64,000 bases of DNA from Stercorarius parasiticus. Taxonomy: Eukaryota; Chordata; Aves; Charadriiformes; Stercorariidae. Both the position numbers and the translations under genes were made by a program. Numbering within the stretch: the stretch's first letter is position 1; each line of letters starts with the position of its first letter. Below are positions 39,165 through 52,530 of this stretch, piece by piece. Where the stretch lies: contig VWZL01000328.1 of NCBI GenBank assembly GCA_013396915.1, forward strand, positions 496,186 through 560,185, read 5' to 3'. Under the pieces are notes generated by a model. It was given only the letters and a program-made list of their open reading frames with translations. It made no database searches and was not told the DNA's origin.

Positions 39165-42100
39165 TATGCAATTCACATTTATTTTCCTATAAACTGCAAA
39201 GGAAGACAAAAGAAAGACTGTTATTTCAACTTAGAAACAGTTCAGAAAGTGCTGAAATCATCTACTCGTGTGCCATAATGATTGAAGTCTTTATTCAAAC
39301 CATCAAGAATATTACCAAATTGCTTGTATGCAGTAATGTACATTAAACCTTGCTCCTTACAACTCGTAGCGTGACAACGGCTCCTGAACTCACAGGGTTT
39401 GTGTAAGTTATCCAGTCCTACATGGAAACATCTGGACCAGCTCATCTGGAGCACACATGTAACAGCCTTCCCATGTCTGGTGCCCGTATTAACTCAGGCA
39501 TCACCATAAGGTACTGAATTTTGTTAGGCAGGCTTACCAATACCAACCCTACTTTTGCCACACACAAATAATGCATTAAAGGCATGGTGTGTCTGCAGAA
39601 TTTTATTCCTACTTAGACACATTTGTTCCATTCACTACATTGAGTATGTGGAATCTAAACTATATCCAAGAAGCTGCAAGCAACCACATCCAGTCCCTCC
39701 AACATCTATTTATCAATACAGCTGGAGAGAGTTGCCTAAAATAAACATCTAGGCCATTACATTTGTCTAAATAAAAAGCTTACATTATACATTTCGAAGT
39801 AATAGCTTTGATGGAATTTAAATCCCTCTAGAGAAAAGCACTATTTAGCCACAAACATGTGACTGTTCCACCAAAAAATATATATATGCGTGGATATTTT
39901 AGGCCAGAAAAGATTGTTGTCATCTGCACGCTGCATACATAACCAAGGAAATGAACCTCTGATTTCTGTATCAAGCCCATAAATCCTCATTGAGTTAGAT
40001 ATTTCAGAAAGTCTTGATTCTAAGAGAGACAACTCAGCTCCCAGAAGATACTTTAAGAATTAGTTATTCTCACTGTTCAAAATAATTTCCAATTTCAACT
40101 GTTATTTTATTTTCAGTTTCAGTATTTTAATTTCCAATACATTTTGGTGCATTAAGATGCCTTCTGTCATCAATGATTCTGCTCAGGCACCGACATTCAC
40201 AGAGGTCTTTTCACTCAGAGTATATAATGCTGATTTGATTTTGCATAGCACCTTTCATTCAAATATCACAAAAATTCCTCGTGACTATTTATGAGTGTTA
40301 AACCTCCCATAGAAATATCCCCATTTTGCAGACAGGCAAACTGAAAGAAAAGACACTAAAAGATCATATTCTGCAAAGGGATGAAAATAACATGGGAACA
40401 AGGTGCCTATGCATTTCTGGGAAGGCGGGGTCAGGCAAGCTCTCCAAAGTCACAGCCTACTTCTGGCAAAGCCAAGAACAAAACCCTCATAGTCAGATTC
40501 TTATGCCTGTGCTGCTATAGCAAGACCATTACAATTTGAACACATTATTTCTAGATACTGTTGTATAAAGTTTAGATGTACAACTCTGCATTTAGAACAA
40601 CTCAGAAACGCACTACAAATTTAATACTGATGTTTCAATTACATTAACAGTACAGACTGTCCAGCATAGGAACGAAACAGTTTTTACACTTCTTAAGCAA
40701 CTGGCTGTTCTTACCCTGTTTCATACAACAAGACACTTTAAGCCTAACGAATCACAAACACCGATATTTGCAGCAAGCCCAAAATCTATCTCCTTGGCAG
40801 CTGCTGATACTCTTACCTATGGCAGAGACAATGAAGACCTCAGCCCGGCAGTTCAGTCCCCAGTGACTGTATCAATGGAAGCGTGCACATGCAGTCGCTT
40901 CTTTTCACATCTGAACCTGGGAGGAAGGTGGTTTTTTCTAGATCGATGAACACTACTGAGTAGATGAAAGAACTTAATAGCTTTTCTCCAAAATGCAGCT
41001 AATAGCTATCAGAGTGTATTCTGAGAGGAGTCTTATTAGGCACAGACCTCTTACTCTCCAAGTCTTATGTCATACGAAGCAGCAGGTCAGATCATAGTAA
41101 GAGGCAGAAAATTACAGTGTTTCCCATCCCAGCAGATGGGATTGCAGAACCAGAAGAAAAAGTAAATTCTCAGCACATTTATATAACCTTTACTACAACT
41201 CCAGTCTTATTGCTCAAGCACACTGGGATGTAAAGGTTACTGAGATTTTACTACTATTTTTGAAGTGAGGGATATGGGCTTTCATGAATGGCCAGCTTTT
41301 TGCAGAATGAACATCTGACCTCCTGAGATTTACTGGCCTCAGAATGTCTTTCGTATCAATGTTATGGCATTTCTAAAAGTTCTCTAAAAAGTGTTTATCC
41401 TGGACTGGAAGAGACATCTTGCCCATTATGTTTCCATTAAGAGTTTGAATATCACTAATAAGAAAACTGAACATCTACTCTGTATCTTGATTAACTTAAT
41501 TAACCTACCATATGCTTTCATAATATTCTATTATAATCAAAAAAATTAGATGGAAAAAAATCTCTCCTGCTTCCAAAGTTAATTCGACTCAGACATGTTA
41601 GATATATAATTTAGAAGTGCAGGAGACAGACATTTTAAAATCTAGCTGATAAAAGCATATGTTTAGGGACATTAACACAACAACAAAAATACCAACTTAA
41701 CATGGCTTAGATAAACTAGAAAGTCTTCTTTGCAGAAAGCACATTCTGGAAGGCTTTGGGGGTTTCCAGGATGGCAGCTTATTAGCTGAAACTGATTGTC
41801 ATGGCTTTGAACTAAAACCCTTCTAGCTCCTGAGAGCTGTTTTGGCTTGCTTGTGTAATAAAGGCATGATTCACAGAAAACATCTTTGACATTTTTGGGC
41901 CATGTAAGAACCAGCGCTAGATCCATGCCGAGATAACATACTGAATGAAATCCTAACCTTGTTGAAATAAACAGGAATTCTGCCTTTGATTTCACATGGT
42001 CGGGATCTCACCACACTACCAGAGCAACAGTAAGCAAAGAAGAATAATTCAATCTTTTTGCACTGCTCTTGAGATCGCTGCAGGAAAAGACAAATTTTGA

Positions 42101-45100
42101 CTTGCATCATCCAGTTCTCAGTCTGTAATATCTAACCCTCCATGAGTTTTGTGACATATATTAAAACTTCCATTAAAATCAAGGACTTATATTGATCTAA
42201 AATGTGAGTAATGATAGCAGAGAATCCAAATTCTTATGTCTTTGCTGACCTGTGTAATTTATACAACTCTAAAAATTAACTTTGCAGGAGTCATTCAGTG
42301 GTCTGGTATGCAGTTCCTGGCTGTGTGCACCCTAGATATAAGAAAATCTAAATACCATTTGCTTCCCAAAACATTTGCTGCTCTGATGTAGGAAAAAAGC
42401 AAAAAGGGAGAAGTAAAGCAAAGGAGGAGAGGATGGATCTCCTAAGTTATAAATACTGAGAGGAGACAGCATTGCAGGTACACAAAAATCTGAAGGATTT
42501 AAAGGATTGTTTCAGAGAGGAAAGAAGTCAGCTGTTATCAAACCTTTCATATAACACCACGTCCATGAGATTCTTAAATGTGTACTACACTCTGGTACCT
42601 TGTCTGTATCTATACAATACAGGGGTGGCTTGGGTTCACATCATAAAGTAGGGCACAGCATTAAGGTGCTTCTACTGCTATTCTTTGGAGCACACAACAA
42701 AACTAGGGCCTACAAGTCTCCATAGGAGGCAAATCCACTATCTGGTTTGGGTTTTTTTACAAAAAGAGGGAAAATAGTTCCATAAAGTCCTCACTCTCCT
42801 CCCAAGATTTTTTACATACACATATATATAAATACTTGCTTGAGAAAAACCGTCAGATCAGCCAGAAGAGCCACAGTAGATTCAGATAAACATTCAAATA
42901 ATGCAATACTAGCCTGGCTACATTGCCATGCTTTTTTCGTGCTCCCTCTTCATGAACTATCGAGGGAGAATGGAGAGAGTCTCTGCACTATAAATATACA
43001 GTCTGTCTCAGTAAAAACAAGTAAAAACATACTGAGAATGAGCAATAAAAAAGTTTGACAATAAAGTATCCTGAAAACTAAAACACAAGCCAAATATAAA
43101 ATGATTAACACAACCCATTTATCAGCTTCAATTTTATCATTCTCCCAAAGCCGTGACATGAAGTCATATAATCTTTCGGGTTGTGATGAAATCCAGGATG
43201 TTTCTCTGGCTGTTTTTCAGATCTCTGCTGTGGCTCATATTTTCTGTTTTTACAGTTAGATCACTATGACTGATAGTTCTTCTGAAAAATCTGTGTAAAG
43301 CAAGTTCTACTCAGCAACAGTCATTCTCTAGCTTTTGCACACAATGAGCTTGTTTAATCACAGCCACATGCTTTTACATGTGATGTATGTGAAAGTGATT
43401 TTAAATGCTTTTCAAACCATTTCTATTGTTTTGACCAAATCTCAATTTTTTTTTTTTTTTTAAGGAAAACCTCACTGCATCTAAAATAGTAAGAAATGTA
43501 TAAAGTAGGATCTGTAGACATTTTCTGCCGCATTCATCTCATTAATGTTTCTGTCTGAGGAGATAATTTCCTATCAAGATGGGATTTTAGGCACAGGAAT
43601 TGTAGAAACCTGCACAGCACCTTAACTTCAAGGTCCGTGTGATTACATATTCAAAATCTCAGCTTCTGAAAACAAAATGCCTCAAGATCTTGAAGAAAAA
43701 TCTTGAAAACCTGAACTTAGTGCTCATCTCAACAACATCTGTGAACAACCCTTCCACCTCTGTCTACCTTCCATATTGTGAACAAGCACATGTGGGCTGG
43801 AGCTTGGCTGGAAAATACATCACAGCACATCACCGAGTACATCACAGTCTAAAAGGCAGAAGTATGGTCAAAAGGCAGACAAGAAGCAGTACAAAGATGC
43901 ATATGAACATGCTAAGGGCAATCTTTCAGTGCAATGCAGTTGTTGCTAGGGATGCTTTTAAGTTGAGTGTTTGCAAAGAGTTCAAAAGCCACAAACTTCT
44001 GAAGAATAGTAGGCACAAAAGCAGATCAGACCCCTTTTCTAGGGCCCTTTTACTGCTGCATGTCAAAGTCTCTGCTGTCACTGCTGAAGACCTGAGTGTT
44101 ACCCCTACCATGTTTTTTCTCTTCTAAATTGCTAACCATGACAAAGGCCAACACATGGTCTCATCCTTGTGGATTTACTGAAAGACAAGAAGGAAAATAG
44201 TGCTATAATATTAATGCCCACGTACTTCTACTCACACTACATAATATGACCTGCTTCTCATACTTCCAGTTATCAGATAAGAATCTCCCTACTACTTGTC
44301 TAAGACATTATTTGCAGAAATATAGTCTTGCCCCGACAGAATAATTGATGTCTGTGGTTGCTGCTACACTACTGACCTATCTTCCTCTCTGTCTACATTC
44401 TGCTTTCATAATATCATTATATTCACAGTCCTGTAGTTGTCAGTGGGTGAACTGTGCTTGCCTACAATTTTTTACAGAAGTGTAATAAACTGTGTCAGTT
44501 TCTGTGAGTTTTCTGTACAGCACAGGGCTACTGAATGTGTGCAACTGAATCAAATGCAGGCAGTTAGGCACAACCCAACAACAAGATTATTAATATAAAG
44601 CAACAGAAGAATCCACACAATAAACATTACCCGGACCTCCAAGTACCAGGTCTAACCTAAGAAGCCCCAAGCCCCTGAGTACTAAAGAGTTTCAGCCACA
44701 CGCTCTTGGGAATACTGGTATTCCCAGACACAGTCTCACTGTTGAAGGGCAACATCCTCAGCTAATTCCAGAGCAAATGACTCATCAGAAAAATCTTCCA
44801 ATCCAAATTTCCATAACATCAGCACCCTCACCAATCTCTGTTCCAGATTGGTTTAACCAGCTTCTCTCTCTCCCTATCTGAATTCATAGCTTGCTGTATT
44901 GGACCCTCCTTCTTTTCTTTTTTCTTTTTCTTCCCCATTTTCCCCAGTAGATGCTTCTTCAACTTTAAAGTGAGAATAGACAGATTAGGAAAGAAAGCTT
45001 GGAACAGAATTCTGAAGTCCATCTCTTCATCCACAAGGTTTCACAAAAGCGTATTTAGCCTGAGGGTGATGCTGATACTGGATTCTCAAGGAGTTTTAAG

Positions 45101-46690
45101 CAATGTCTTAGGCCTATTTCCAAAGCACTCAGCATTCTGGGCTGAAAATTACCTCCTAAACTCAAACCTGAAAACCACAGATGACAAGCCTTATTCAAAG
45201 TGAAACTGTGTCTAGTAACAATTAGAATATTCTGTACAAGAGACAAAGAGTTTTCCCTGAGACTAGATCTAAACTCTGGAAGGAAGGACTGCAGAAACTA
45301 AGGATCCATAGACCATTTTCTGCTCCAGTTTCTCCCTTTGGACTTTGCCTTCCCTAACACAGGGTAAAGACCTAGTACCATGGAAAGTAGGAAAGAAACA
45401 ATGAACATCACATGTCATAATGTCATGTCACAAAGTACAATAATAATGCATTTGTATGCTATGAGGGCAGCACAAGAATACGTTGGTAAAATTATCTAGA
45501 AAACATTAAAAGAAAGCTATACTACTTCACCTGGGCCCAGAGTCTCATACTCCAATTCTGACTTCGTGATAATCTTACCTCTTTTACAGGAATTATATAG
45601 TGTATGCAATGCCATCTACTCATAATCTCCAAATTCCACAGCAAAGAAAATAAAAATCTAACAATGAAAAAATTCACAACATCAAGAACTAAAATAAAAA
45701 AGAACCACAGTCTCAGCTATAACCTATTTTCCATTACCGTTTCAACTCTACAGCCAATAGAGCCATGAAAAAATACAAATCAGAGTTTTGCAAAACACAA
45801 CATTGCTTGTCCTTAACAAGTAAATGCTTCTGTGTGTAATTTCATTGGTATGCGTTTTGTTTGCAAGCTTGGATTGGAAAACAGTGAGTTGTGTCTTTCT
45901 AATATAATATAGCCTATTGAACTATGTTCCAGCAATGTATGTAAGACCTTGAAGATATTCCACCACAGGCACCAATTAATGAGGACACGTCTTAGGAGAA
46001 TAAAATTGAATTAGAAAAAGAATAGCAATAAATTCAGAATAGGCGTCCACAAAATAATTTGAAAAGAAATTTCTTCCTGGCAAAGAGCAAAGCAAATACT
46101 TTGTAGGGGTCATAAGAAGGGTTTGGGGAAAGCACTTTGGCACTGAATTAATGCAAAGTGATTCCACTGCTTTAAAGTCTATAAACTATAGTAATAGCCA
46201 AGCCATTAGTTCCCCATAACAGGCCTCTGTTAGGCCTCTGGATATTTATTAATATTTGGTAGCCTTTTTTGTACCAGACTATTATTACCAGGCTAATACT
46301 TGTGACATTAAGGAATTGCCAGCTAGAGATTTATTTTGTGTGCAAGTTTGTGCTTGTTTGGTAAATCTCTTGTAATCCATTTCGGAGTACAGTATCCCAG
46401 TATGTTCCACCAATTCCACATATTTTGTGTATCCAAACATAATGTGCCAGTTTCCATAATACCGAATTACTACTGTGATAGTAAACTGACATCAGATTTC
46501 TTTTAATGTAATTAGAGCAGATAATGGCCTCCAAAGATAACTTTTAATATCTTACTTCTACTTCAAATACATGTATATAAGGAGCATTGTAATAAGATTG
46601 TTTGGGCTGAGATGGAAAAACATTCTAACAAGTCATGGATCTAGTGCCCAGTACCAGCTGCTGTGCCTGGGCCCAGACAGTGGGACTCCA
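39165..46690. other. AT-rich noncoding DNA, no gene seen outside the repeats
   Basis: Apart from the L2/MIR-like remnant, there is a T16 run (43446-43461) and a pyrimidine tract at about 44905-44948. The longest non-repeat open frame is 162 codons at 43639-44127 (plus). It has no recognisable domain and is discussed as a finding. Confidence 0.6.
40235..40523 (+). mobile_element. L2/MIR-like ancient repeat remnant
   Basis: Characteristic blocks occur in order. CATAGCACCTTTCATTC is followed by TCCCCATTTTGCAGACAGGC, AAACTGAAAGAAAAGACAC, then after about 75 bp CCAAAGTCACAGCCTACTTC, and finally CAGATTCTTATGCCTGTGCT. This follows the conserved 3' region shared by L2 LINEs and MIR-type SINEs in amniotes ('ccccattttacag...aaactgaggca...ccaaggtcacac...'). 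The middle part is unrecognised and may be an insertion or simply diverged. Confidence 0.6.
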
Positions 46691-46699
46691 CCATGTCTC

Positions 46700-47348
46700 T
46701 TTCATGCCACAGCATGAGCTGGCAATGTGCATTTGCAGCCCATGAAGCCAACCACATCCTGGGCTGCATCAAAAGAAGTGTGGCCAGCAGGTCGAGGGAG
46801 GTGATTCTGCCCCTCTACTCCACTCTGGTGAGACCCCATCTAGAGTAGTGTGTCCTGCTTTGGAGTCCTCAGCATGGGAAGGACATGGACCGGTTGGAAC
46901 AGGTCCAGAGGAGGGCCACAAAGATGATCAGAGGGATGGAGCACCTCTCCTATTAGGACAGGCTGAGAGTTGGAGTTGTTCAGCCTGGAGGAGGCTCCAG
47001 GGAGACCTTATAACAGCCTTCCAGTACCTGAAGGGGGCCTACAGGAGAAATGGAGAGGGACTCTTAATCAGGGAGTGTAATGATAGGACAAGGGGCAATG
47101 GTTTTAAACTGAAAGAGGATCGATTTAGATTAGATATCAAGAAGAAATTCTTTACTGTGAGAGTGGTGAGGCACTGCAACAGGTTGCCCAGAGAAGCTAT
47201 GGATGCCCCATCCCTGGAAGTGTTCAAGGCCAGGCTGGATGGGGCTTTGAGCAATCTGGTCTAGTGGGAGGTGTCCCTGCCCAGGGCAGTGGGGTTGAAA
47301 CAAGATGATCTTTAAGATCGCTCCCAACCTAAACCATTCTATGATTCT
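46700..47348 (+). mobile_element. CR1 LINE, 5'-truncated, end of reverse-transcriptase ORF plus 3' UTR
   Basis: The left part translates to the end of CR1 ORF2 ([20 protein letters not shown]... ending LVRPHLE at 46848). There a TAG replaces the expected Tyr codon, so the frame is broken. The 3' part holds the classic blocks (GGTCCAGAGGAGGGCCACAA, TTCAGCCTGGAGGAGGCTCC, GTTTTAAACTGAAAGAGGAT, GGTTGCCCAGAGAAGCTATG) and ends in ATTCTATGATTCT at 47336-47348. It is in plus orientation, opposite to the presumed host transcript. A 138-codon frame at 46848-47264 lies wholly within it and is not a host gene. Confidence 0.95.
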
Positions 47349-47349
47349 G

Positions 47350-50300
47350 CCAGGAGGATGCTGGGGGCATTTGTAGCTGAGGTCAGATAGCACTCTCTCA
47401 GGCATTTAGCTAGTTCAGTCCAGAAGCTCCTTCTTTAAACCAGGCAGTTTGGATGCCACCATCTCAAAGACAGTTTAACACCTGCATATAGCCAAACCAC
47501 TCTGGCTGGCCTCACGGCCAGAGAACAGGTCATCTCATTAGTTGCACAAATCTGTGCAACTATGGTAGCTAAGTATTCACTTGATAAATACCACTTAATT
47601 ATCCCCCATTTTGAAGGAAGTCCCCTTATTGTCCTTATTGTGCTCACTAGTCTTCTGTGAGACAATGACAGATTACATAGATCTGCATGGTGGTAACTTT
47701 TGGGTTCAGAGTGTTAGTCTGTTTGCAAAAGGAAACAACAATTCACCTAACTTTCAAGCACTTCAAAAATCCAGTTTCTATCTTCATAAGCAAACTATGC
47801 TTCATAGCTCCTTTTCCTTTCATATTTTGTACTGATTTGCTTACAGTATATCTTCTGTAAGAAGTGTTTAACGTCATTTTTGCAGAGCATCGTACTTTGA
47901 TACACAACAAAGACAAATCATTTAAACTTCATCTGAGGGAGACAAGAATTTATCTCTCCATTTTCCAGAGTCAAAAGATGGGAATGCTTCAAAAAAGAAA
48001 CGCCACCATATCTTTTAGTCTTACTATTCTATTCATTATTTGAGTTTAATTCTGTTTATAACACTGAACGTAGGATCATTCCTCTTTAAAAATGCAACTT
48101 ACTATATCTCATCCTTTTTCTGCCTTCATTTTTTTTGTGTCTTCAATATTTCTCTTTTTTCATTTGCACTTTTTTTCACTTTCCCTTCTCCCCTGCTTTC
48201 TTCCTTGTTCTTTTTTGTTTGTTTTCTATCATTTAACTTCTCCTTCCTACAGAAGTATAGTCATACCACAGGTGAAACAAGCCAACAGTTAAGTACACAA
48301 TAATTTATAGCAAGAAGTACACACCTGCCAAGTCTCAGACACCTTATCAGGTTTATTCAGTTGGCCTCCCAACAACCCTACCATGACATCCATGTCTCCA
48401 CAACAGAATAGTTCCACCACGCATCTCTTTCTGAGTCCAACAGGCTGCCTTATACCTTATGCACTAAGTCCATCTAGCACAAGATCATGCAAAGGAAAGA
48501 AGCCATAGCAGCTAAGTTATGTACACCTTGCATGCTCCAAGAAACACTTCCTTAGGAAAGCTTATTTGCTGCAGCAAAACGTTGCCCCAAGACACGATGC
48601 TGCTCTTGTCCCTCTTCATGAAGGAATACGTTAAATGTACATGTCATTACAATGTTGATCCATGCCAAATTTCATATTTGAGCAAGAGAAAGAGATAACG
48701 TCTGTGCAGAGAGAGGAACAAATCTAAAAATATAGGTAATGGGATCAAGTTGATTGCTAGGCTAGAATATGCTTCCTTGACAATCCTGTCAACTTGTATG
48801 AAGAAGGGCAAAGCACTACCAATACAATGCAATTCTTGACTATGAGTTTTCCGGTACACCAGGAAAATGGTTCAATAACCTAACAACTCAGAGAGCTATT
48901 CATTTATCTGTAGCTTCCCGCACACTGAATCCTAACAAATCATAAGTAGAAGCTTTTCAGTAGTGGCAAACAAAAATTGAGTAACTGGAAATTTTTTTTA
49001 ATTACAACATACCTTTTTGCATATTTCCTCCGTATTTTAATATGTGATATGCCTTTGTTACTTTGAATTACACAAAGAGAGAAAACTCCAGTGCTTTGAG
49101 CTGCAATTTTACACATTCAACTAGATGGATGGACAAGTAATAGCACTTCTTTAATTTAATACACAGCAAAATGTGATAAAATTAATTAGATACAAACTTG
49201 TTCTTCAACAATAGGCAACTGATTACAGATAAGCAGATACCACTATTACACCAAATTCAATATAATAAGTGAAGTTTTTTAACTGCCTCCTAATTAATCT
49301 GCTTTGATGGTGGTTTAAATTGACACAAATTTAAAATTACTTCTAGAATTGCCCCCTTCATTGGAAGGAAGTAGTGTGACTATTATTGGAAAGCTCTAAA
49401 AAGCTTGTTTTGATTTCATAGCCACTGTCTGAGCTAATGCTACAGATCCCAGCATAGGTCACAGGCATCAAAGCACAAACCTCTGCCACTTTGAGTTAAA
49501 GAATGAAGTGCCACTAACCCATTGCCAGATTTCATAGGCTATTAGCACCCAACTGTATCAAGGCTTCGTTGAAAACGTCCTTCTCACTTTACAGACAGAG
49601 TGAATTACAGAAGTATGCAGTTTCAACGGGCTCAAATTTTAGCACTCTCCAATTTTAGCACTTTTTATTGACAGATTTTAGAAGCATAGCACTGAGATGC
49701 TTGGTCCAATTGTCTTTGTGAAAGAGCAAAGAACAACAACACATTCATATAAAAAGATATTTTTTCCTCTTCCTCTCTAGTTCTTTGTCTTTAAATTAGT
49801 TTCTGTGAGAAGTAACCTACGCTATATTTTACATCTCTCGTGATTTTTAAAATCTGTTTGGTTATAGTGTGTATCGAAAGCATATTTTGTTGAAGCAACA
49901 AAACCCTGATTTCTCTGATTCAGTAAGAGTTTCATCATTTAGCTCAGCGGGGTAGAATTAAAAAACAATGTAGAAAAATATGTCCTTTGTTTCTACTTAT
50001 TTTAATTGGAGGAAAACAGTCACACTTCCAACAAAAGGAACAACTGACTAAAATTCCAGTGGGATATAAATAATAATGAGACGTTGATATAAATGGACAC
50101 AAGAGAGTAAAGTGACAACAGTCTTACAGTCCTTGTAAGACTCTTCAGAGACTTTATACACAAAAAGGTAGCTCATTGCTGCATTTTCCACAAGTCTGTT
50201 TTTCCTGAAAATCTCTGCTAAATGACGGCATCTCATTGACAATGTTCCTCAGATGTCCAGTTTTGGTTAGGTGGCCCTGCACCTCCCTGCCACACTTTTA

Positions 50301-52260
50301 TAGGTACTGGAACATGGAGGAAAAAAAGAACAATAACCTTCCCCAACAGGAAACACAGAACAGAGGAGATGATTGAGGAGAAAGATCCTTCTTTCTCAGG
50401 TCTTCTGGTCATTGAATTGTTTTCAAAAAAACACCAAGTGCCCTTTATAATATTTCTGTCACCAAAAGACCAAAATAAGAAAACTGAGTGAAACAGACAT
50501 GTTCTGCTACTGCTGCAGATAAAAGATTTCAAGTAGCTGTGTATTACAGGATATTGATTTAATTTGGCTAGCTGTGCAAAAGAGAAAAACTTGATTTTTA
50601 AGAAAAATCAGGCAAAATCATGAAGCTAAAAATCACTGATCCTGTATAAAGTTTGGGAAGGAGAATGGAATTTCATTTATACTAAGAGACCAGTATAACC
50701 TGAGTAGTTCAGTACTAATTTCAGTCATCAGGTCCACTTGAGCTGCTCCTGGCAAGACTCACCTATACAAAAAGTAGTTACATAGATACACCTGGTACTG
50801 AATTGTGTTATGTGGAAGTGGTTAATGGTGGAAGAGATTGATGACTTCTTCCTGTACAGTTAGACTGAAGTCCCAACATGGAAGTTTAGAACGGCGTTTA
50901 TTCTCACAAACTCCACAAAAGGTGGACACCCAGGAGCTAGTAAAACTAACGGGTATGGTAACAGCTGTGCAAAACATCTGTTCAGTAGTTTAATTCACTG
51001 ATGTTGTCAGCATTCCACCTTTCCATGCAATCAACAGTCCACTTACTAAGAACCTAATTACCCAGAGATCATTTGGGTTATGTGTTACACAGTAAAGACG
51101 AAAACCAGAACCTTCTCCTTACAGTATTTTTATTTTAAAACTGAAGTATCAACCAGAAATAAAGCACTAACTCAAGCGCACTCTGAAGTTTCCTTCTATT
51201 TCTAGTGGGCGTGGAGAGCGTACACAGCTCTGTGCTTTAAAATATGTATCAAACTTTAAGAAGACTTCTAATTCTTAAACTAATATCTTTGAGTAACTCA
51301 AAGGCAGTCACCAGTAAGCAACATGGGAACTAGTACAAAGATTCTGATGGTAAATGGGCATTGAGAATGGACCTCCCTAAAGCCTGACAGTAGGTTGTAT
51401 TTGAGATGTCTTCCCACATCCATCATACTGCAGCATCAGAAATCTTAATGACAAGGTTTCAGAGAACAGATTCAAGTCCTTTTAAAGGCTTTTTTGTAGA
51501 ACTGTAGTACAAACGTTATCTAATAGGATATTTTACCTGGTCTTCAGGTGCCTTTCTTAAGTGTTCGTGTTCTCCTTAGACCACATTTGCCAGCCTCATA
51601 CTGAGGTCTCAAGACCTTAGGGTGTCTAAACTGGCACAAGACACCTAGATTTTCACAGATTAATCCTACTTTTAGTCTCTAATCTCACACAGTCGAAAAT
51701 GATTCATAATTTCCCCTTTGTTCCAGTATCACGAGATCAAACACATGTAGACTAAAAGTATTTGATCTGCTTATAAAGTATAATGGCACCAAATCAAATG
51801 GAGGTATCATCACTAGCTAGGATATCAAGTTCCTCTTACTTCCACTACATTCTCTACCAGTATCATAAACAAGACTGACAGCATTCTTCTGTAAAAAAAA
51901 AAAAAAAAAAAGGAAACTATTCATGACAGCAACCCTTAGATTTCATATTTTTTATATCATAACTTTGTCTGGTTTCAGTAACTTTAGTGGGAGTTTTCAC
52001 TGATTTTCAGTATTTCAGATTTTTGGCTCCTAAAATACATTGAACGAGGCACAAGAAGCAGCAGTCTCCTCCTGCTGTTCCATACATGTACTGTACTCCT
52101 TAACCAATTTTCACTTTTCATTTTCCCCTCCTACCCCCAGACAGGTACGAGTCAATCAAGAATATATAACCCGTGAGATGTGGCTGATGTGAGCACCTGT
52201 GTATGGCACAGGTATTTTGTGTCGTATGCCCAGCATTCAAGGAAATGGAAGTAGAACATG
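47350..52260. other. AT-rich noncoding DNA, no gene seen
   Basis: There is a T/C-rich tract at about 48110-48240 and an A19 run at 51893-51911. No coding exon or clear mobile element is recognised. Confidence 0.6.
51893..51911 (+). repeat. A19 homopolymer
   Basis: Nineteen consecutive A with no recognisable retroposed body on its left. Scored as a simple repeat. Confidence 0.95.
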
Positions 52261-52264
52261 TTGA

Positions 52265-52500
52265 AAGAAGGCTTGGTCCAGGAAAGGTCCAGCAAAGCAG
52301 TTAAGCCAGTGAACAGTTTCATTGACGTTACTAGGACCTACAGCTATGTGCGATGAACTCACACCACAGGTGATCATTAGGGATGGAACTACTTACCTGC
52401 TTGAGGGCCAGCGTACATTTCAGCGCTTTGTCGGAGCAGGGCTTGCTCAGTCCATACTTCACAGGATTAAATTCAGACAGCCCACCTTTTATAATCTGAT
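52265..52500 (-). repeat. Degraded amniote interspersed repeat, carries a splice-donor-like site
   Basis: On the minus strand this reads CCTGCTCCGACAAAGCGCTG, a region that would pair with the later AACTGCTTTGCTGGACC block, with GTCAATGAAACTGTTCACTG between them. The order and wording resemble an abundant old reptile/bird repeat with 'ccctgctccgacaaagcacttaag ... gacttcaatgggactactcac ... gtgctttgctgga'. I cannot name the family. Within it, 52391-52400 on the minus strand gives GCAG|GTAAGT, a near-perfect splice donor. Confidence 0.5.
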
Positions 52501-52501
52501 T

Positions 52502-52530
52502 ACAGAGCTTCCATAAAAATGAAGCTCTGT
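52502..52530. repeat. 10-bp inverted repeat, hairpin
   Basis: ACAGAGCTTC (52502-52511) and GAAGCTCTGT (52521-52530) are perfect reverse complements around a 9-base loop. It lies just right of the degraded interspersed repeat and could be its terminus. Confidence 0.9.

Noticed and set aside
46848..47264. 138-codon plus frame
   Set aside because: It lies wholly within the CR1 3' region; its NRLPREAMDAPSLEVFKARLD stretch is the standard CR1 tail translation.
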